This document shows positions 1-9,069 of a stretch of DNA of 64,000 bases, one piece after another (positions within the stretch are counted from its first letter, which is position 1; every line of letters starts with the position of its first letter). Source of the DNA: PVC group bacterium (GTDB lineage Bacteria; Verrucomicrobiota; Kiritimatiellia; CAIKKV01; CAITUY01). The stretch is taken from assembly GCA_945870225.1 (NCBI GenBank), contig CAMBRF010000008.1, forward strand, positions 1 through 64,000. Direction: 5' to 3'. Below the pieces are notes generated by a model. It ran no database searches, had not been told where the DNA came from, and saw nothing but the letters and a program-made list of their open reading frames with translations. The position numbers and the translations under genes were made by a program.

Positions 1-56
1 CCCGACGGACACAGTACAAAGCCAGCGTCTTGAAACGGTTAACAGGAGTCACCCCC

Positions 57-1835
57 ATGAAATGGTTCCTCACGTTCATCCTGTGCGGCGCGTCCCTGAC
101 AGCGATCCCGGAAGAACTCTTTCCGAAGCCGGGCTGGGTCGAAGCGCCCAATCCCCTGGCCGGCCCCGATGCCGCTCTCGGGGGCGAGTTGCGCGTTTTC
201 GCCGGGCAGTATCCCAAAAGCCTGAACTACTACCTCGACAACAATGTCTTCTCCTCCGAACTGTTCGGGGCCCTGTACGAAACGCTCTTGAACATGGGCA
301 CGCTGACCCCGGATTACGAACCGGGCCTCGCCGAAAAATGGTCCGTCTCCGACGATAAACGGACCTTCACCTTCTGGCTCCAGCCCAAGGCCGTCTGGAG
401 CGACGGCCGCCCCATTACGGCCGAGGATGTCCAGTGGACCTTCGACGCCATCATGAATCCCACCAACATGACCGGCCCCCATAAAGTCGCGCTGGAAAAA
501 TTTGAGCGCCCTGTCGTGGTGAACGAACGCTGCATCCGCTTCACCACCACCGAGGTTCACTGGCGGAACCTGGGCGCCGTGGGCGGATTCCAGATTCTGC
601 CCAAACATGTGTTTGAGAAGACGGACTTCAACAAGATGAATTTTGACTTCCCGGTCGTCTCCGGTCCCTACCGGTTGAGCGAGATCAAGGAGGGCCTTTT
701 TGCCGTGCTCGAACGCCGCGCCGATGCGTGGAGCCGCCACCGGCCCGGTTCCCGCGGCGTGGGGAATTTCCAAACCTTGAAATTCAAATTCTTCGCGGAA
801 CCGGAGAATGCCTACGAGGCCTTCAAGAAAGGCGAAATTGACCTGTTCGCCGTGTATTCCGCCCGGATCTGGGTCAACGAAACGGCGGGCGATAAATTCG
901 ACCGGGGCTGGATCGTCAAGCAGAAGGTCACGAACCATAAGCCGATCGGGTTCCAGGGGTTCGCCATGAACCTGCGCCGCCCCCCCTTCGACGATGTACG
1001 GGTGCGCAAGGCCCTGGCGCGGTTGCTCAACCGCGAACGCCTGAACAGCACCCTTATGTATAACCAGTACTTCCTGCACCGCTCCTACTACGAGGACCTG
1101 TACGACGCCACCACCCCCTGCCCGAACGAGATCATGTCGTTCGACAAGGAAGAGGCCCGCCGCCTGCTCGCCGAGGCGGGTTGGAAGGCCAACCCGAAAA
1201 CCGGCCTGCTGGAAAAGGAGGGCAAACCCCTGCGTTTTCGCTTCCTCGAACGCGAGTCCTCCTCCGGGAAATTCATCTCCATCTTCGCCGAGGATCTGCG
1301 GGACGTGGGAATTGAAATGACCGTCGACCAGAAAGACTGGGCGTCCTGGACCAAGGATATGGACGACTTCAACTTTGACATGACCTGGGCCGCCTGGGGC
1401 GCGGGCGTTTTCAAGGACCCGGAAGGCATGTGGTCCTCGAAGGAGGCCGACCGCAAGGGCGGCACGAACATCACCGGATTCAAGAACAAGACGGTGGACG
1501 ACCTGATCGAAAAACAGAAATCCCTGTTCGATGTTGCCGCCCGGCATGCCATCTGCCGCGAGATCGACCAGATCGTCTGCCGGGACGTTCCTTACATTCT
1601 CCTGTGGAACCTCAACTACACCCGCCTGTTATACTGGGACAAATTCGGGGTGCCCGCCACCGTTCTGGGCAAGTATGGCGACGAAAGCGCCGCCTACTGG
1701 TATTGGTGGGCCGACGAGGATTCCGCCGCCGATCTCAAGGAGGCCATGAAATCGGGAACCACGCTCACCCGCAAAAAGCCCGAGGTGGTGTTTGACCGGG
1801 AGTTCAAAAGACTGAATCCCACCCCTGCTCCATGA
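57..1835 (+). CDS. ABC transporter extracellular solute-binding protein, family 5 (peptide type)
   Basis: Periplasmic binding protein of the SBP_bac_5 (DppA/OppA/YejA) type, which delivers oligopeptides or similar solutes to an ABC importer. The mature part begins with the family's usual opening (an extended lobe, then 'LYETLL', 'EPGLAEKWSVSDDKRTFTF', 'VWSDGRPITAEDV'), and the length of 592 residues suits a YejA-sized member. The N-terminus is a signal peptide (short basic start, hydrophobic 'WFLTFILCGASLTA'). A TTG 27 bases upstream is in frame, but the ATG at 57 has an AGGAG eight bases before it and places the signal peptide at the N-terminus, so I chose it. No permease or ATPase gene lies downstream; partners may lie to the left of the window. 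The gene converges on the next one with a 30-base gap. The true substrate is unknown. Confidence 0.9.
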   Translation: MKWFLTFILCGASLTAIPEELFPKPGWVEAPNPLAGPDAALGGELRVFAGQYPKSLNYYLDNNVFSSELFGALYETLLNMGTLTPDYEPGLAEKWSVSDDKRTFTFWLQPKAVWSDGRPITAEDVQWTFDAIMNPTNMTGPHKVALEKFERPVVVNERCIRFTTTEVHWRNLGAVGGFQILPKHVFEKTDFNKMNFDFPVVSGPYRLSEIKEGLFAVLERRADAWSRHRPGSRGVGNFQTLKFKFFAEPENAYEAFKKGEIDLFAVYSARIWVNETAGDKFDRGWIVKQKVTNHKPIGFQGFAMNLRRPPFDDVRVRKALARLLNRERLNSTLMYNQYFLHRSYYEDLYDATTPCPNEIMSFDKEEARRLLAEAGWKANPKTGLLEKEGKPLRFRFLERESSSGKFISIFAEDLRDVGIEMTVDQKDWASWTKDMDDFNFDMTWAAWGAGVFKDPEGMWSSKEADRKGGTNITGFKNKTVDDLIEKQKSLFDVAARHAICREIDQIVCRDVPYILLWNLNYTRLLYWDKFGVPATVLGKYGDESAAYWYWWADEDSAADLKEAMKSGTTLTRKKPEVVFDREFKRLNPTPAP

Positions 1836-1865
1836 CTTGGCCATATCAATACGATTTGGCTTCCA

Positions 1866-4505
1866 TCAGGAAAACAGGACCCGAACTCTGGCCTTGCCGG
1901 TGAATCCCGTGATCGTGACGGTTTCTGTTGCCGAATCATACGTTCCGCCTTCTGCACGAAGCGCCTTGCGGCCATCGGGATGTGGCAGGCGGATAACGAT
2001 CGACTCCGGCAGGCGCTTCTTGTCCCGCATAACAATGGAAGCTTCTATTTCATTACTGTCAACACGAGAAACCACCTTGAGGTCCAACGTACCGAAGTAA
2101 CTGGCCACCCCATTAAGCGCAATCTCCGCGCCATTTTCCATCCAGCGGCGCGGAACGCCGGCCAGGAGTTTCAGCGTGTCTCCCTGTTCCAGCCAGAGCA
2201 TCCAGCGGATTTGCATCAGGAACCAGCCCTCCTCGTGTGTCTTATGCTGGCTGTGGTGGTCGTAATGCTCCCAGAAGGTGTAGGTTTCCCGATCCTGCAA
2301 GGCGGTGAACTGGTTGTAGAATGTTTTCAGGAACGCCTTCACCTCGCCGCGGATGAGGTGCGCGAAGTCATGCCTTACATAATAGGGCTGGCTCAACCCT
2401 CCGTTGCGGATGGTGAAGAGCTGTTGATGACTCTTGACCAGGATATCAGTACCCACCTCGTTGGCATCGAGCACTTCCCCCATCACCAGATACAGGGATC
2501 CTATCAGCGAATCGCGCGCCCCGAAGGCGCGATGCGTGTGCCAGTTACCCCCATCGGCGTACAACGCCAGCGGGCCGGCATATTCGGACCAAGCGGGCAC
2601 GGTGGCAATCCATGAGCCGTCGCCCAGCGGAATAACCGGGGAACGTGCAACCGACTCGTAGAAGGCGGCACGAATGTCGGCGCGATACTCGCGCGCTTCG
2701 CGCTCCAGACGTTTCGACTGCGCGGGATCGACCTCCCTCAACATCTCCGCCACTCGCTGGATTCCGACATAGGAAAGCCCATTCAGCATGAAGGAATGGA
2801 AAAAATCCTCCGGATCAGCGACCTTGCCGTCAAGCAGACCATAGCCCTTGCCGCGCAACTCGGATTTCTTGTTGCGTTCGCGCCATGCCAGAAGAAACTC
2901 ACAGGCCTTCAAGAGCTTGGGCTTGATCCGGCGCACCCATTTCGTGTCGCGGGTCATGCGGAAGTGTTCGCCCATCGTCCAGAGCGCCGGTCCGGTTTCG
3001 AGCTGATATCCCCCGAAATTCTGGATGAATCCATCCTCGCGCTGACGCACAAGGAAGAAGTCCAGGCTGCGCTCGGCGAGTTTGGCCCATCCCATGCCGT
3101 CGAATAATTGTATGATCGGGGCGCTTTCCGATCCGATGGGCGCATACCAGCCAATGGTGGCGAGGACAGGACCGTCCGGTTCGCGACCCAGGGCCACCAT
3201 GTCGCAATGGAGCAGCCCGGCCTTGATGCGTTCGTCCACGGCCGCCTCCGGAACGCTTATGGAAGCGCCGGCGCGCAGCTTGGAGTGCCAGAATTCGCGA
3301 CAATCGTCGAGCAGCATGTCGAAGTCGCAGGCCGCGACGGCGGCGGCTCGCGCTGCCGGAAGGGGCTGGTGGGGAATGATGAGATCATAGACAACCCGTT
3401 CGCCTGCGGGGACAAGAACCGCCATCTCCTGCTGGGGTGCTGGCCTGCCGTTCAGATACGCAATGGAGAACACCCGGTCGGACTCGACGGTCGCATATCC
3501 GGTCTCGCCGTCATATCGCTGGTTTATCGTAATCCGCCAGTCAGCTATTTGAACAGAGGGAGCCTTGAACCACGCGTAGCGCGGCACGCGACCAGAATTG
3601 ACCGCCTCGATCCTGACGCGCAGGACGGTCTCCTCCTCTCGCCCGGTCTTTTCCTTATCGATAACATCCTTGATCTTCTCTTTCTGTTCCGCGGTAAGCA
3701 TATTTCCGCCGGTATGAGGATAGGCACCTTCCCATTCCGTGCCGCGCAGATTTTTCGCTGTAAGCCTCGATTTTTCCAAGGTGGCGAAGGCGGTGACATT
3801 GTAGGAAATATCGTTTTCACGCTGGATGGAGCGCAGGATGGGTAGATATCCCTCCTCCAGCCGCCGAACGAGTTCATGGCGGCAGGCCGCGCCTGCGCCG
3901 ATGGCAAACTGGAAGGAATAGGATTGATCCTTTGTTTCCGGCGTACCGGGCAGAACGGAGTGATGCCGAGGCTGAACATAGCCCCAATAGCCAGCCGCCT
4001 GATTGTGGTGAACCTCGAAAAAGCGCATATCGCGACTGAGACCAAGCCAAGTGGGGCATGGCTCGACTCGGTTGCCAGCGCAGGCATTCTCGTAGGTTTC
4101 CTCGGGCTCCTGATCAATCTGCTGTTGCAGGGTTTGCATACCCATCGCGCGAACCGCGTCCGACACCTCTTCATAGGACCGTCGGTCATGGGCTGGCAAC
4201 ACCACCACACCATACATGGCGATCAGCATCGGAGAAATGGAAGTGACGTCGCGCAAGAAGAAGGTGAACGAACGTTCTCCTGCATGCACGGTGATCCGGG
4301 TCTGGTTCGCGCCATGGGCCACACATGCGTTGCGAACCTTCACCTGGATGCGGCATCCTCCTTTTGTGGAGAAGGCAAAACAATCGCCCTTCCACTGCCC
4401 CTTGCCTGCGACGGTTTTCCCGCCGCCAAATTCCCCATGGATGACTTCGATGCGCCCTTCCGGCTTGTCGCTCCGCCATTCGATCGCCACGCTGACTGTT
4501 GACAT
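1866..4505 (-). CDS. Large six-hairpin glycosidase-like protein
   Basis: An 879-residue protein without a signal peptide. The first half looks beta-rich. The second half (about residues 430-800) has the spaced aromatic and helical segments typical of (alpha/alpha)6 'six-hairpin' glycosidases, for example 'GYQLETGPALWTMGEHFRM', 'KACEFLLAWRERN' and 'FWEHYDHHSQ'. The C-terminus returns to short beta segments. I infer a carbohydrate-active role, but cannot assign a GH family or catalytic acid with confidence. The start is supported by a GAGGGAG motif six bases upstream. It stands alone, convergent with the solute-binding protein gene, with a gene-free stretch upstream. It could also be a non-catalytic relative of the fold. 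Confidence 0.6.
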   Translation of the reverse strand: MSTVSVAIEWRSDKPEGRIEVIHGEFGGGKTVAGKGQWKGDCFAFSTKGGCRIQVKVRNACVAHGANQTRITVHAGERSFTFFLRDVTSISPMLIAMYGVVVLPAHDRRSYEEVSDAVRAMGMQTLQQQIDQEPEETYENACAGNRVEPCPTWLGLSRDMRFFEVHHNQAAGYWGYVQPRHHSVLPGTPETKDQSYSFQFAIGAGAACRHELVRRLEEGYLPILRSIQRENDISYNVTAFATLEKSRLTAKNLRGTEWEGAYPHTGGNMLTAEQKEKIKDVIDKEKTGREEETVLRVRIEAVNSGRVPRYAWFKAPSVQIADWRITINQRYDGETGYATVESDRVFSIAYLNGRPAPQQEMAVLVPAGERVVYDLIIPHQPLPAARAAAVAACDFDMLLDDCREFWHSKLRAGASISVPEAAVDERIKAGLLHCDMVALGREPDGPVLATIGWYAPIGSESAPIIQLFDGMGWAKLAERSLDFFLVRQREDGFIQNFGGYQLETGPALWTMGEHFRMTRDTKWVRRIKPKLLKACEFLLAWRERNKKSELRGKGYGLLDGKVADPEDFFHSFMLNGLSYVGIQRVAEMLREVDPAQSKRLEREAREYRADIRAAFYESVARSPVIPLGDGSWIATVPAWSEYAGPLALYADGGNWHTHRAFGARDSLIGSLYLVMGEVLDANEVGTDILVKSHQQLFTIRNGGLSQPYYVRHDFAHLIRGEVKAFLKTFYNQFTALQDRETYTFWEHYDHHSQHKTHEEGWFLMQIRWMLWLEQGDTLKLLAGVPRRWMENGAEIALNGVASYFGTLDLKVVSRVDSNEIEASIVMRDKKRLPESIVIRLPHPDGRKALRAEGGTYDSATETVTITGFTGKARVRVLFS

Positions 4506-4757
4506 GATGCTCCCTCTAAAAGTTGTTTTTCAGTAGCCGAATCGAGCCTGTCTCACACTCGAAAGGTTTTACGTTAAAGGGGACTGGGGTCACCCTTTTC
4601 GGCGTATTGCCCAAAGCACCTTAATGTGCATAACGAAAGCACATCAGCAAGGTAATTTATTTCTCGGTTTGAGGCGACACCAAACCGCTTGGCGCGGTCT
4701 CTAAAGAGCTGAATCGCGTGATAAAGGGCTGGAAGCGGGCGGCGTATTGGGAAAAGA

Positions 4758-4783
4758 CCGGGGTGCGGTCACCCCGGCTCCAG
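4758..4783 (-). repeat. Dispersed palindrome, CCGGGGTG family, copy 1
   Basis: Perfect 8-base arms (CCGGGGTG / CACCCCGG) around a 4-base loop, followed on one side by CTCCAG. The reverse complement matches positions 30323-30348 with a single mismatch over 26 bases, far beyond chance for this window. No gene is associated with this copy. Confidence 0.7.
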
Positions 4784-4896
4784 ATAGTCAGAGAGGGAGG
4801 GATCGCCTGGCAGGACGATCGGTTATCCATCCGGGTATTATCCGCGTTATCCGCAGTTGAAATCCCCATCGTTTCTTGAAGAACAGAACGGACTGC

Positions 4897-4916
4897 GGCG
4901 GCCAGGAATGGCCGCC
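4897..4916. repeat. Perfect GC-rich hairpin (8-bp stem, GGAA loop)
   Basis: GGCGGCCA, loop GGAA, TGGCCGCC. No U-run follows on either strand, so it does not look like a terminator. It resembles the other short dispersed palindromes in this window, but I found no second copy here. Confidence 0.5.
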
Positions 4917-4949
4917 CTCCCCGTGTGATTTTCAACGTGTCTGCATTCG

Positions 4950-4980
4950 ATGAACAAGCTGTACTGTACAGCTTGTTCAT
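4950..4980. promoter_or_regulatory. 31-bp perfect palindrome
   Basis: Arms of 15 bases (ATGAACAAGCTGTAC and its exact complement) around one central T. Unlike the other palindromes here it is AT-balanced and its arms meet with no loop, which suits a dimeric protein binding site better than an RNA hairpin. It lies about 180 bases past the end of the PQQ-like gene and 445 bases upstream of the glycosidase-like gene, so its target is unclear. Confidence 0.5.
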
Positions 4981-5159
4981 CATCTTTTGATCGCATGCAC
5001 AACCCGTGTTATCAGGGTTGTGAATGAGTTTGAAAATTCATTTGACCATGGCTTGGCCATATCACGTTTTTGGGATAGCGATGGGGAGAATAAAGAGGCG
5101 GAGGGAGGGCAAACGGTTACCTTGAGACACTCGGAAAGGCCCCCTCTCGGGAACCCCTT

Positions 5160-6260
5160 TCACCTCCCAAATGCCGTCACGCAGCCATCATCCGCCCCAA
5201 CAACCATGATGCCGTTGGCGACGGCCGGTGAGGATTTGATGGGCCTCCCAATTTCATACGACCACACTTCAGCGCCGTCCTTCAAGGAGACCATGTAAAC
5301 CCGGCCGTCGTCCGACCCGAACACCACCCGGTCCCCTACCACCACCGGCGAACTGTCCACGTCGCCCCGGGCCGTAAAAGCCCAAACTTCAGTCCCATCG
5401 GAAAGGTTGAGGCAGTGCATCTTCATATCCCTCGCACCGAACAGAACCCTCTGCGGCGCCAGTGCCGGACTGCCAAAAACCGGAGCCCCCAGTCCCGCCG
5501 CCTTCCAGAGGATCGCCCCGGTTTGGGCGTCGGCGCAGACAAAGTCGTTTCCATAATTCCCGGCATACAGCCGCCGACCGGCAACAGCGGGGGAACCGGG
5601 CATGTACGACCCCATCGGGATGGACTTCAACGCCGTTCCGGAGCGGGCCTCCACCACCCGCAGAGCCATGTCACAGCCGCCAAAAATGACCCGCCCATCC
5701 TCGACGGCAGGCGCCCCATTGATGAAGCCTCCGCTGACAAACGTCCAGATTCCCGTCCCGGAGGAGGCCTCCACGGCATGCAGTTTCGAGTCATAACTGC
5801 CCACCACAATGAGCTGAACACCATTCGACAGCGCCACCCAGTTGGCCGATCCTGTGATCCTGGCCCCTGTCTTGTAGGTCCAGCGAATCCGCCCTGAATC
5901 CGCCTCCAGCGCATACAACAAGGCGTCGTCGGACCCCACATAAACCCGCCCGTTCAAATACAGGGGCGGCGCCTCCACTGCGCCACCGGTGGTCGTCTTC
6001 CATAAGTTACTGCCGGTGTTGAGGTTAAAGGCATAGACCGCGCCGTCATCGGAACCGACAAACACCCGGTCCCCGACGATCACCGGCGAGGATCTCACCG
6101 CATCGCCGGTCCTAAACGACCATAGTTTTCTTAAAGGGGCCCCGATCGATCCCCCGGCCTGCCCGGCCAGATCTGGCGTCCCGCGAAAAATCGGCCAGTC
6201 CCCGGCAACTGCCACACAGGACATCGCCATCATAACTGCTATTTTGCAGATCGTATTCAT
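5160..6260 (-). CDS. PQQ-like beta-propeller repeat protein, secreted
   Basis: A 366-residue protein with a signal peptide ('[17 protein letters not shown]') followed by '[12 protein letters not shown]', the entry motif of many PQQ-like (YncE/BamB-related) propellers. The rest is a series of about seven blades with the pattern '[31 protein letters not shown]', ending '[22 protein letters not shown]'. These propellers act outside the cytoplasm, often as scaffolds; cofactor binding cannot be assumed. The ATG at 6260 has no Shine-Dalgarno sequence. Instead a dispersed palindrome (6267-6289) occupies the expected place. It is a single-gene unit, divergent from the oxidoreductase gene at 6415. Confidence 0.88.
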   Translation of the reverse strand: MNTICKIAVMMAMSCVAVAGDWPIFRGTPDLAGQAGGSIGAPLRKLWSFRTGDAVRSSPVIVGDRVFVGSDDGAVYAFNLNTGSNLWKTTTGGAVEAPPLYLNGRVYVGSDDALLYALEADSGRIRWTYKTGARITGSANWVALSNGVQLIVVGSYDSKLHAVEASSGTGIWTFVSGGFINGAPAVEDGRVIFGGCDMALRVVEARSGTALKSIPMGSYMPGSPAVAGRRLYAGNYGNDFVCADAQTGAILWKAAGLGAPVFGSPALAPQRVLFGARDMKMHCLNLSDGTEVWAFTARGDVDSSPVVVGDRVVFGSDDGRVYMVSLKDGAEVWSYEIGRPIKSSPAVANGIMVVGADDGCVTAFGR

Positions 6261-6266
6261 TGTAAA

Positions 6267-6289
6267 GTAGACGAGGCGGCCCGCCTCGT
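6267..6289 (-). repeat. Start-proximal palindrome family, copy A
   Basis: Consensus of the family core: ACGRGGCG-KCC-CGCCYCGT, preceded by GTAG (plus-strand reading). This copy has a perfect 8-bp stem and lies six bases upstream of the start codon at 6260. In the direction of the gene it reads palindrome, CTAC, start codon. Copies B and C are at 9085-9107 and 15179-15201, in the same orientation relative to their genes. Confidence 0.8.
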
Positions 6290-6414
6290 CAGACGTGGCA
6301 AGACTATCATATTTTCTCCATTATTGTATGGATTTCTTATCCCGGCAAGTGTACAAGGGCGACGTTTTTGATCACGCCGGACAGGCGTAAAGAGCCAATA
6401 GTCAAAGAGCATCT

Positions 6415-7491
6415 ATGAGCAAATCACAATCCACCAAACCCATCAAAATCGGAATAGCCGGCATCGGACGCGCGGGCTGGGGCATGCACTGTAACGAACT
6501 CGACAAGCGGCCGGAGTTATTCCGGATCGTGGCGGCTTGCGATCTCGACCCGCAACGGCTCGAACGCATGCAGACCCGCTATCAATGCCGCACCTACACC
6601 GCCTTCCGCGACCTGATCAAAGACCCTGAGGTCGAGATGATTGCCATCGCCACCCCCTCGCCGATCCACACCGATCAGGCGCTGCTCGCCCTGAAGGCGG
6701 GAAAACTGGTGGTCGTTGAAAAACCCATCGCCCTCACGCTCGCCGACGCCCAGCGTCTGGCCCGCGCCGACAAGCGCTATCCCGGCAAAATATTCCTCCG
6801 CCACAACCGCCGCTTCGAGGCAGGCTTTACCCACATCCGCGAAATCCTGGCGGCAGGCCTCCTGGGAGAACCCTTCGAGTTCAAGCTCCGCCGTAACAGC
6901 TACAGCCGCCGTGACGACTGGCAGACCATCATCGCCTGCGGCGGCGGGCAATTGAACAACTGGGCCCCCCACATCATCGACCATGCGCTCCGCTTCCTTG
7001 ACTCCCCCGTGGCCGACATGTGGAGCGACCTCAAGCGCGTGGCCGCCGTGGGCGACGCCGAGGATCATCTTAAAATCGTCCTGCGCGGCAAAAACGGCCG
7101 GGTGGTGGACCTTGAGATCAGCGGCGGCGCGGCCCTGAGCGAACCGGAATGCACCGTTTACGGAACCCGGGGCGCGCTGGTCTGCCAGGACAACCAGCTC
7201 ACGCTGAAGTATCTCGACCCCGCCGTGAAGCTGGCTCCCCGTCATGCCATAAAGGAGACTCCGCCCATGGAGGGTTCCTTCGGCAATCCTGACCATCTTA
7301 CCTGGCGGCAGGAAACGATTCCCGTTTCCCCGAAAGCGGCTTGCGACACCGACCATATCTGGAACCACGTCTACGCCGCCGTGCGTAACAAAAAGCCCTA
7401 TCCGATTACCGTCGCGCAGGGTGTTGAAGTGGTGCGGATTGCTGATCGGGCCCGCTGCGGAACGCCCTTTGCCGGCCGTCGCCGGAAGTAA
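6415..7491 (+). CDS. Gfo/Idh/MocA family NAD(P)-dependent oxidoreductase
   Basis: A 358-residue cytoplasmic sugar- or polyol-type dehydrogenase. The N-terminal Rossmann domain carries 'KIGIAGIGRAGWGMH' (about residues 11-25) and the family's lysine motif 'VVVEKPIALT' (about residues 101-110). The C-terminal alpha/beta substrate domain follows, with 'GGGQLNNWAPHIIDHALRFL' holding the conserved histidine region. Substrate cannot be deduced. The gene is monocistronic, divergent from the PQQ-like gene and convergent (18-base gap) with the redox operon. Family assignment is secure; function within it is open. Confidence 0.92.
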   Translation: MSKSQSTKPIKIGIAGIGRAGWGMHCNELDKRPELFRIVAACDLDPQRLERMQTRYQCRTYTAFRDLIKDPEVEMIAIATPSPIHTDQALLALKAGKLVVVEKPIALTLADAQRLARADKRYPGKIFLRHNRRFEAGFTHIREILAAGLLGEPFEFKLRRNSYSRRDDWQTIIACGGGQLNNWAPHIIDHALRFLDSPVADMWSDLKRVAAVGDAEDHLKIVLRGKNGRVVDLEISGGAALSEPECTVYGTRGALVCQDNQLTLKYLDPAVKLAPRHAIKETPPMEGSFGNPDHLTWRQETIPVSPKAACDTDHIWNHVYAAVRNKKPYPITVAQGVEVVRIADRARCGTPFAGRRRK

Positions 7492-7509
7492 GTCCAGGCC
7501 GCATCGGCC

Positions 7510-9069
7510 TCAGGCGCGCCAGGACAAGGCCCCGGTCGGGCAGGCGGAAACCACGGTGTCGACGGTATGGGTCAGGGCCGTCGACAGGTCGGCCCCAAAC
7601 GGGGCCTCGACCCGCATCGCAAAGCCTCGGTTCACAAAGCCAAGGCCCAGCGCCTCGCCATGCTGTTCGGTAAGGCGAACACATAACCCGCATTGGATGC
7701 ATTTACCGGACTCGTAAAGGATGTCCGGATGCTGCCGGTTCCAGATCACCGGCGTCCGCCCGCCCTCCGCAAAACGCCCGGCCTGAACGGCCAGGGTTTC
7801 GGCCACCTTTCGCAACCGGCAGGTCTCTTCTTTCCGGCAGTCGCAGTGCAGACACCGACGGGCCTCTTCCGCCGCCTCGTCCGGCTCCAGTCCGCCCGCC
7901 CGTCCTTTGCGCGGCTCCCGTCGCGGCCCGGGCCCCGCCCCTTGCATGAATCCCTGGAGTTCCGTCTCGGTCAGTTGCCCGATCACACTGTTGAAGGGCC
8001 GGCCCCCCCCCCTCGCCTGCCCGCCCCGCAGGAATTGATCGCAGGCAAAAGCCGCCTCCTTGCCGTCCGCGCAGGCGCGCACCGCCATCCGGAGGGGCCG
8101 GAGGGCCGCGCCGATGGCGAAGACGCCCGTCTGGCTTGTCATATATGTTCCCGGCTCGACCTGCAGACCGCGGGCGCCAGCCTGTACGCCCAGAAGGATG
8201 GCCTCGTCGGCCGTCACCGGGCCCACCGCCAGAATCACGGCGTCGTATTGCCGCCGCAAGGCCTCCCATGCGACCGGTCCCTCCACCCGCACGCCGAGGT
8301 TGAACACCACGCCCATGTTTTGGATCGACCCGATTTCCGCCTCCAGCACCGCACGCGGCAGCACCGCTTCCGGCACATCCCGCCGCAGGGCACCCCCCGC
8401 GCCCGCCTGCTCATCGAACACCGTGCAGGCATGCCCGCGCGCCCGCAGATAATACGCCGCCGATAAACCCGCCGGTCCCGCTCCGACAATCGCCACGCTT
8501 TTCCCGCTGTCGGATGCCGGCGACCAGGGCTCGGCTTTCATCAAACCCGAATCCCCCGCCAGCCGCTTGGCCAGGCAGATGGAAACCGGCTGATCCACCT
8601 TCCCGCGCCGGCAGACCCGCTCGCACGGGGCGGGACAGATCCGGCCCAGAATGGCGGGCAGGGCGATATCCCGTTTCACCGTCACCAGCGCCTCGTCAAG
8701 CTGACCGGCGGCGATCTGCCGCAACATCAGGGGAATGTTCAGGCTCGCCGGGCAGGCCCGCTGGCAGGGTCCCTCGCAATCCCCGACATGCTCGCTCAAC
8801 AACAGCTCCACCGCCGCGCGCCGCGCCTGTTCCACGTCGGGAACAGCGCTATACACCACCATCCCCTCACGCACCGGGAACGCACAGGACGGCACCAGTC
8901 GTTTCAATCCCTCCACCCGCACCACGCAAACCATGCACGACGTACCGGCCCGGCAACCCTCCAGATGGCACAGCGTGGGGATCGGGATCCCCAACTTTCC
9001 GGCGGCATCCAGCACGGTCGCCCCACGCGGCACACAGGTTTCACGCCCATCTATTGTAACCCGGATCAT
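7510..9069 (-). CDS. 2Fe-2S / GltD-like iron-sulfur flavoprotein lacking the NADPH domain
   Basis: A 519-residue last gene of the redox operon. Residues 1-75 are a NuoG-type 2Fe-2S domain (Cys 34, 45, 48, 62). Residues 94-165 form the GltD-type iron-sulfur helical domain (Cys 98, 102, 106 and Cys 145, 149, 153, 165). An FAD Rossmann motif 'VAIVGAGPAGLSAAYYL' is at 192-208. Normally an NADPH domain with a second GxGxxA motif would follow, but here 'YDAVILAVG' (275-283) runs within about 30 residues into the closing FAD segment 'GVFAIGAAL..ADGKEAA'. The C-terminus has further cysteine groups (406-417, 457-463, 510). Subunits of electron-bifurcating transhydrogenases of the Sporomusa Nfn (Stn) type share this plan but keep the NADPH domain. 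The start at 9069 overlaps the upstream stop as ATGA, implying translational coupling. Confidence 0.8.
   Translation of the reverse strand: MIRVTIDGRETCVPRGATVLDAAGKLGIPIPTLCHLEGCRAGTSCMVCVVRVEGLKRLVPSCAFPVREGMVVYSAVPDVEQARRAAVELLLSEHVGDCEGPCQRACPASLNIPLMLRQIAAGQLDEALVTVKRDIALPAILGRICPAPCERVCRRGKVDQPVSICLAKRLAGDSGLMKAEPWSPASDSGKSVAIVGAGPAGLSAAYYLRARGHACTVFDEQAGAGGALRRDVPEAVLPRAVLEAEIGSIQNMGVVFNLGVRVEGPVAWEALRRQYDAVILAVGPVTADEAILLGVQAGARGLQVEPGTYMTSQTGVFAIGAALRPLRMAVRACADGKEAAFACDQFLRGGQARGGGRPFNSVIGQLTETELQGFMQGAGPGPRREPRKGRAGGLEPDEAAEEARRCLHCDCRKEETCRLRKVAETLAVQAGRFAEGGRTPVIWNRQHPDILYESGKCIQCGLCVRLTEQHGEALGLGFVNRGFAMRVEAPFGADLSTALTHTVDTVVSACPTGALSWRA

Larger units (their letters stand above)
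4506..5159. other. Gene-free region rich in palindromes
   Basis: About 650 bases without a convincing gene. It holds three separate perfect inverted repeats (listed individually) and short open frames that look like decayed coding sequence: a plus-strand frame around 4660-4870 stays open for roughly 65 codons but has no start, no ribosome binding site and no recognisable family. I read it as a graveyard of small mobile palindromes and possibly a gene remnant. Promoter signals for the glycosidase-like gene must lie near 4510-4600, but none stands out. Confidence 0.5.

Noticed and set aside
1831-5064. An 18-base near-repeat shared by 1831-1848 and 5047-5064 (one mismatch)
   Set aside because: In a window of this size one such pair is expected by chance, and no palindrome or extension supports it.
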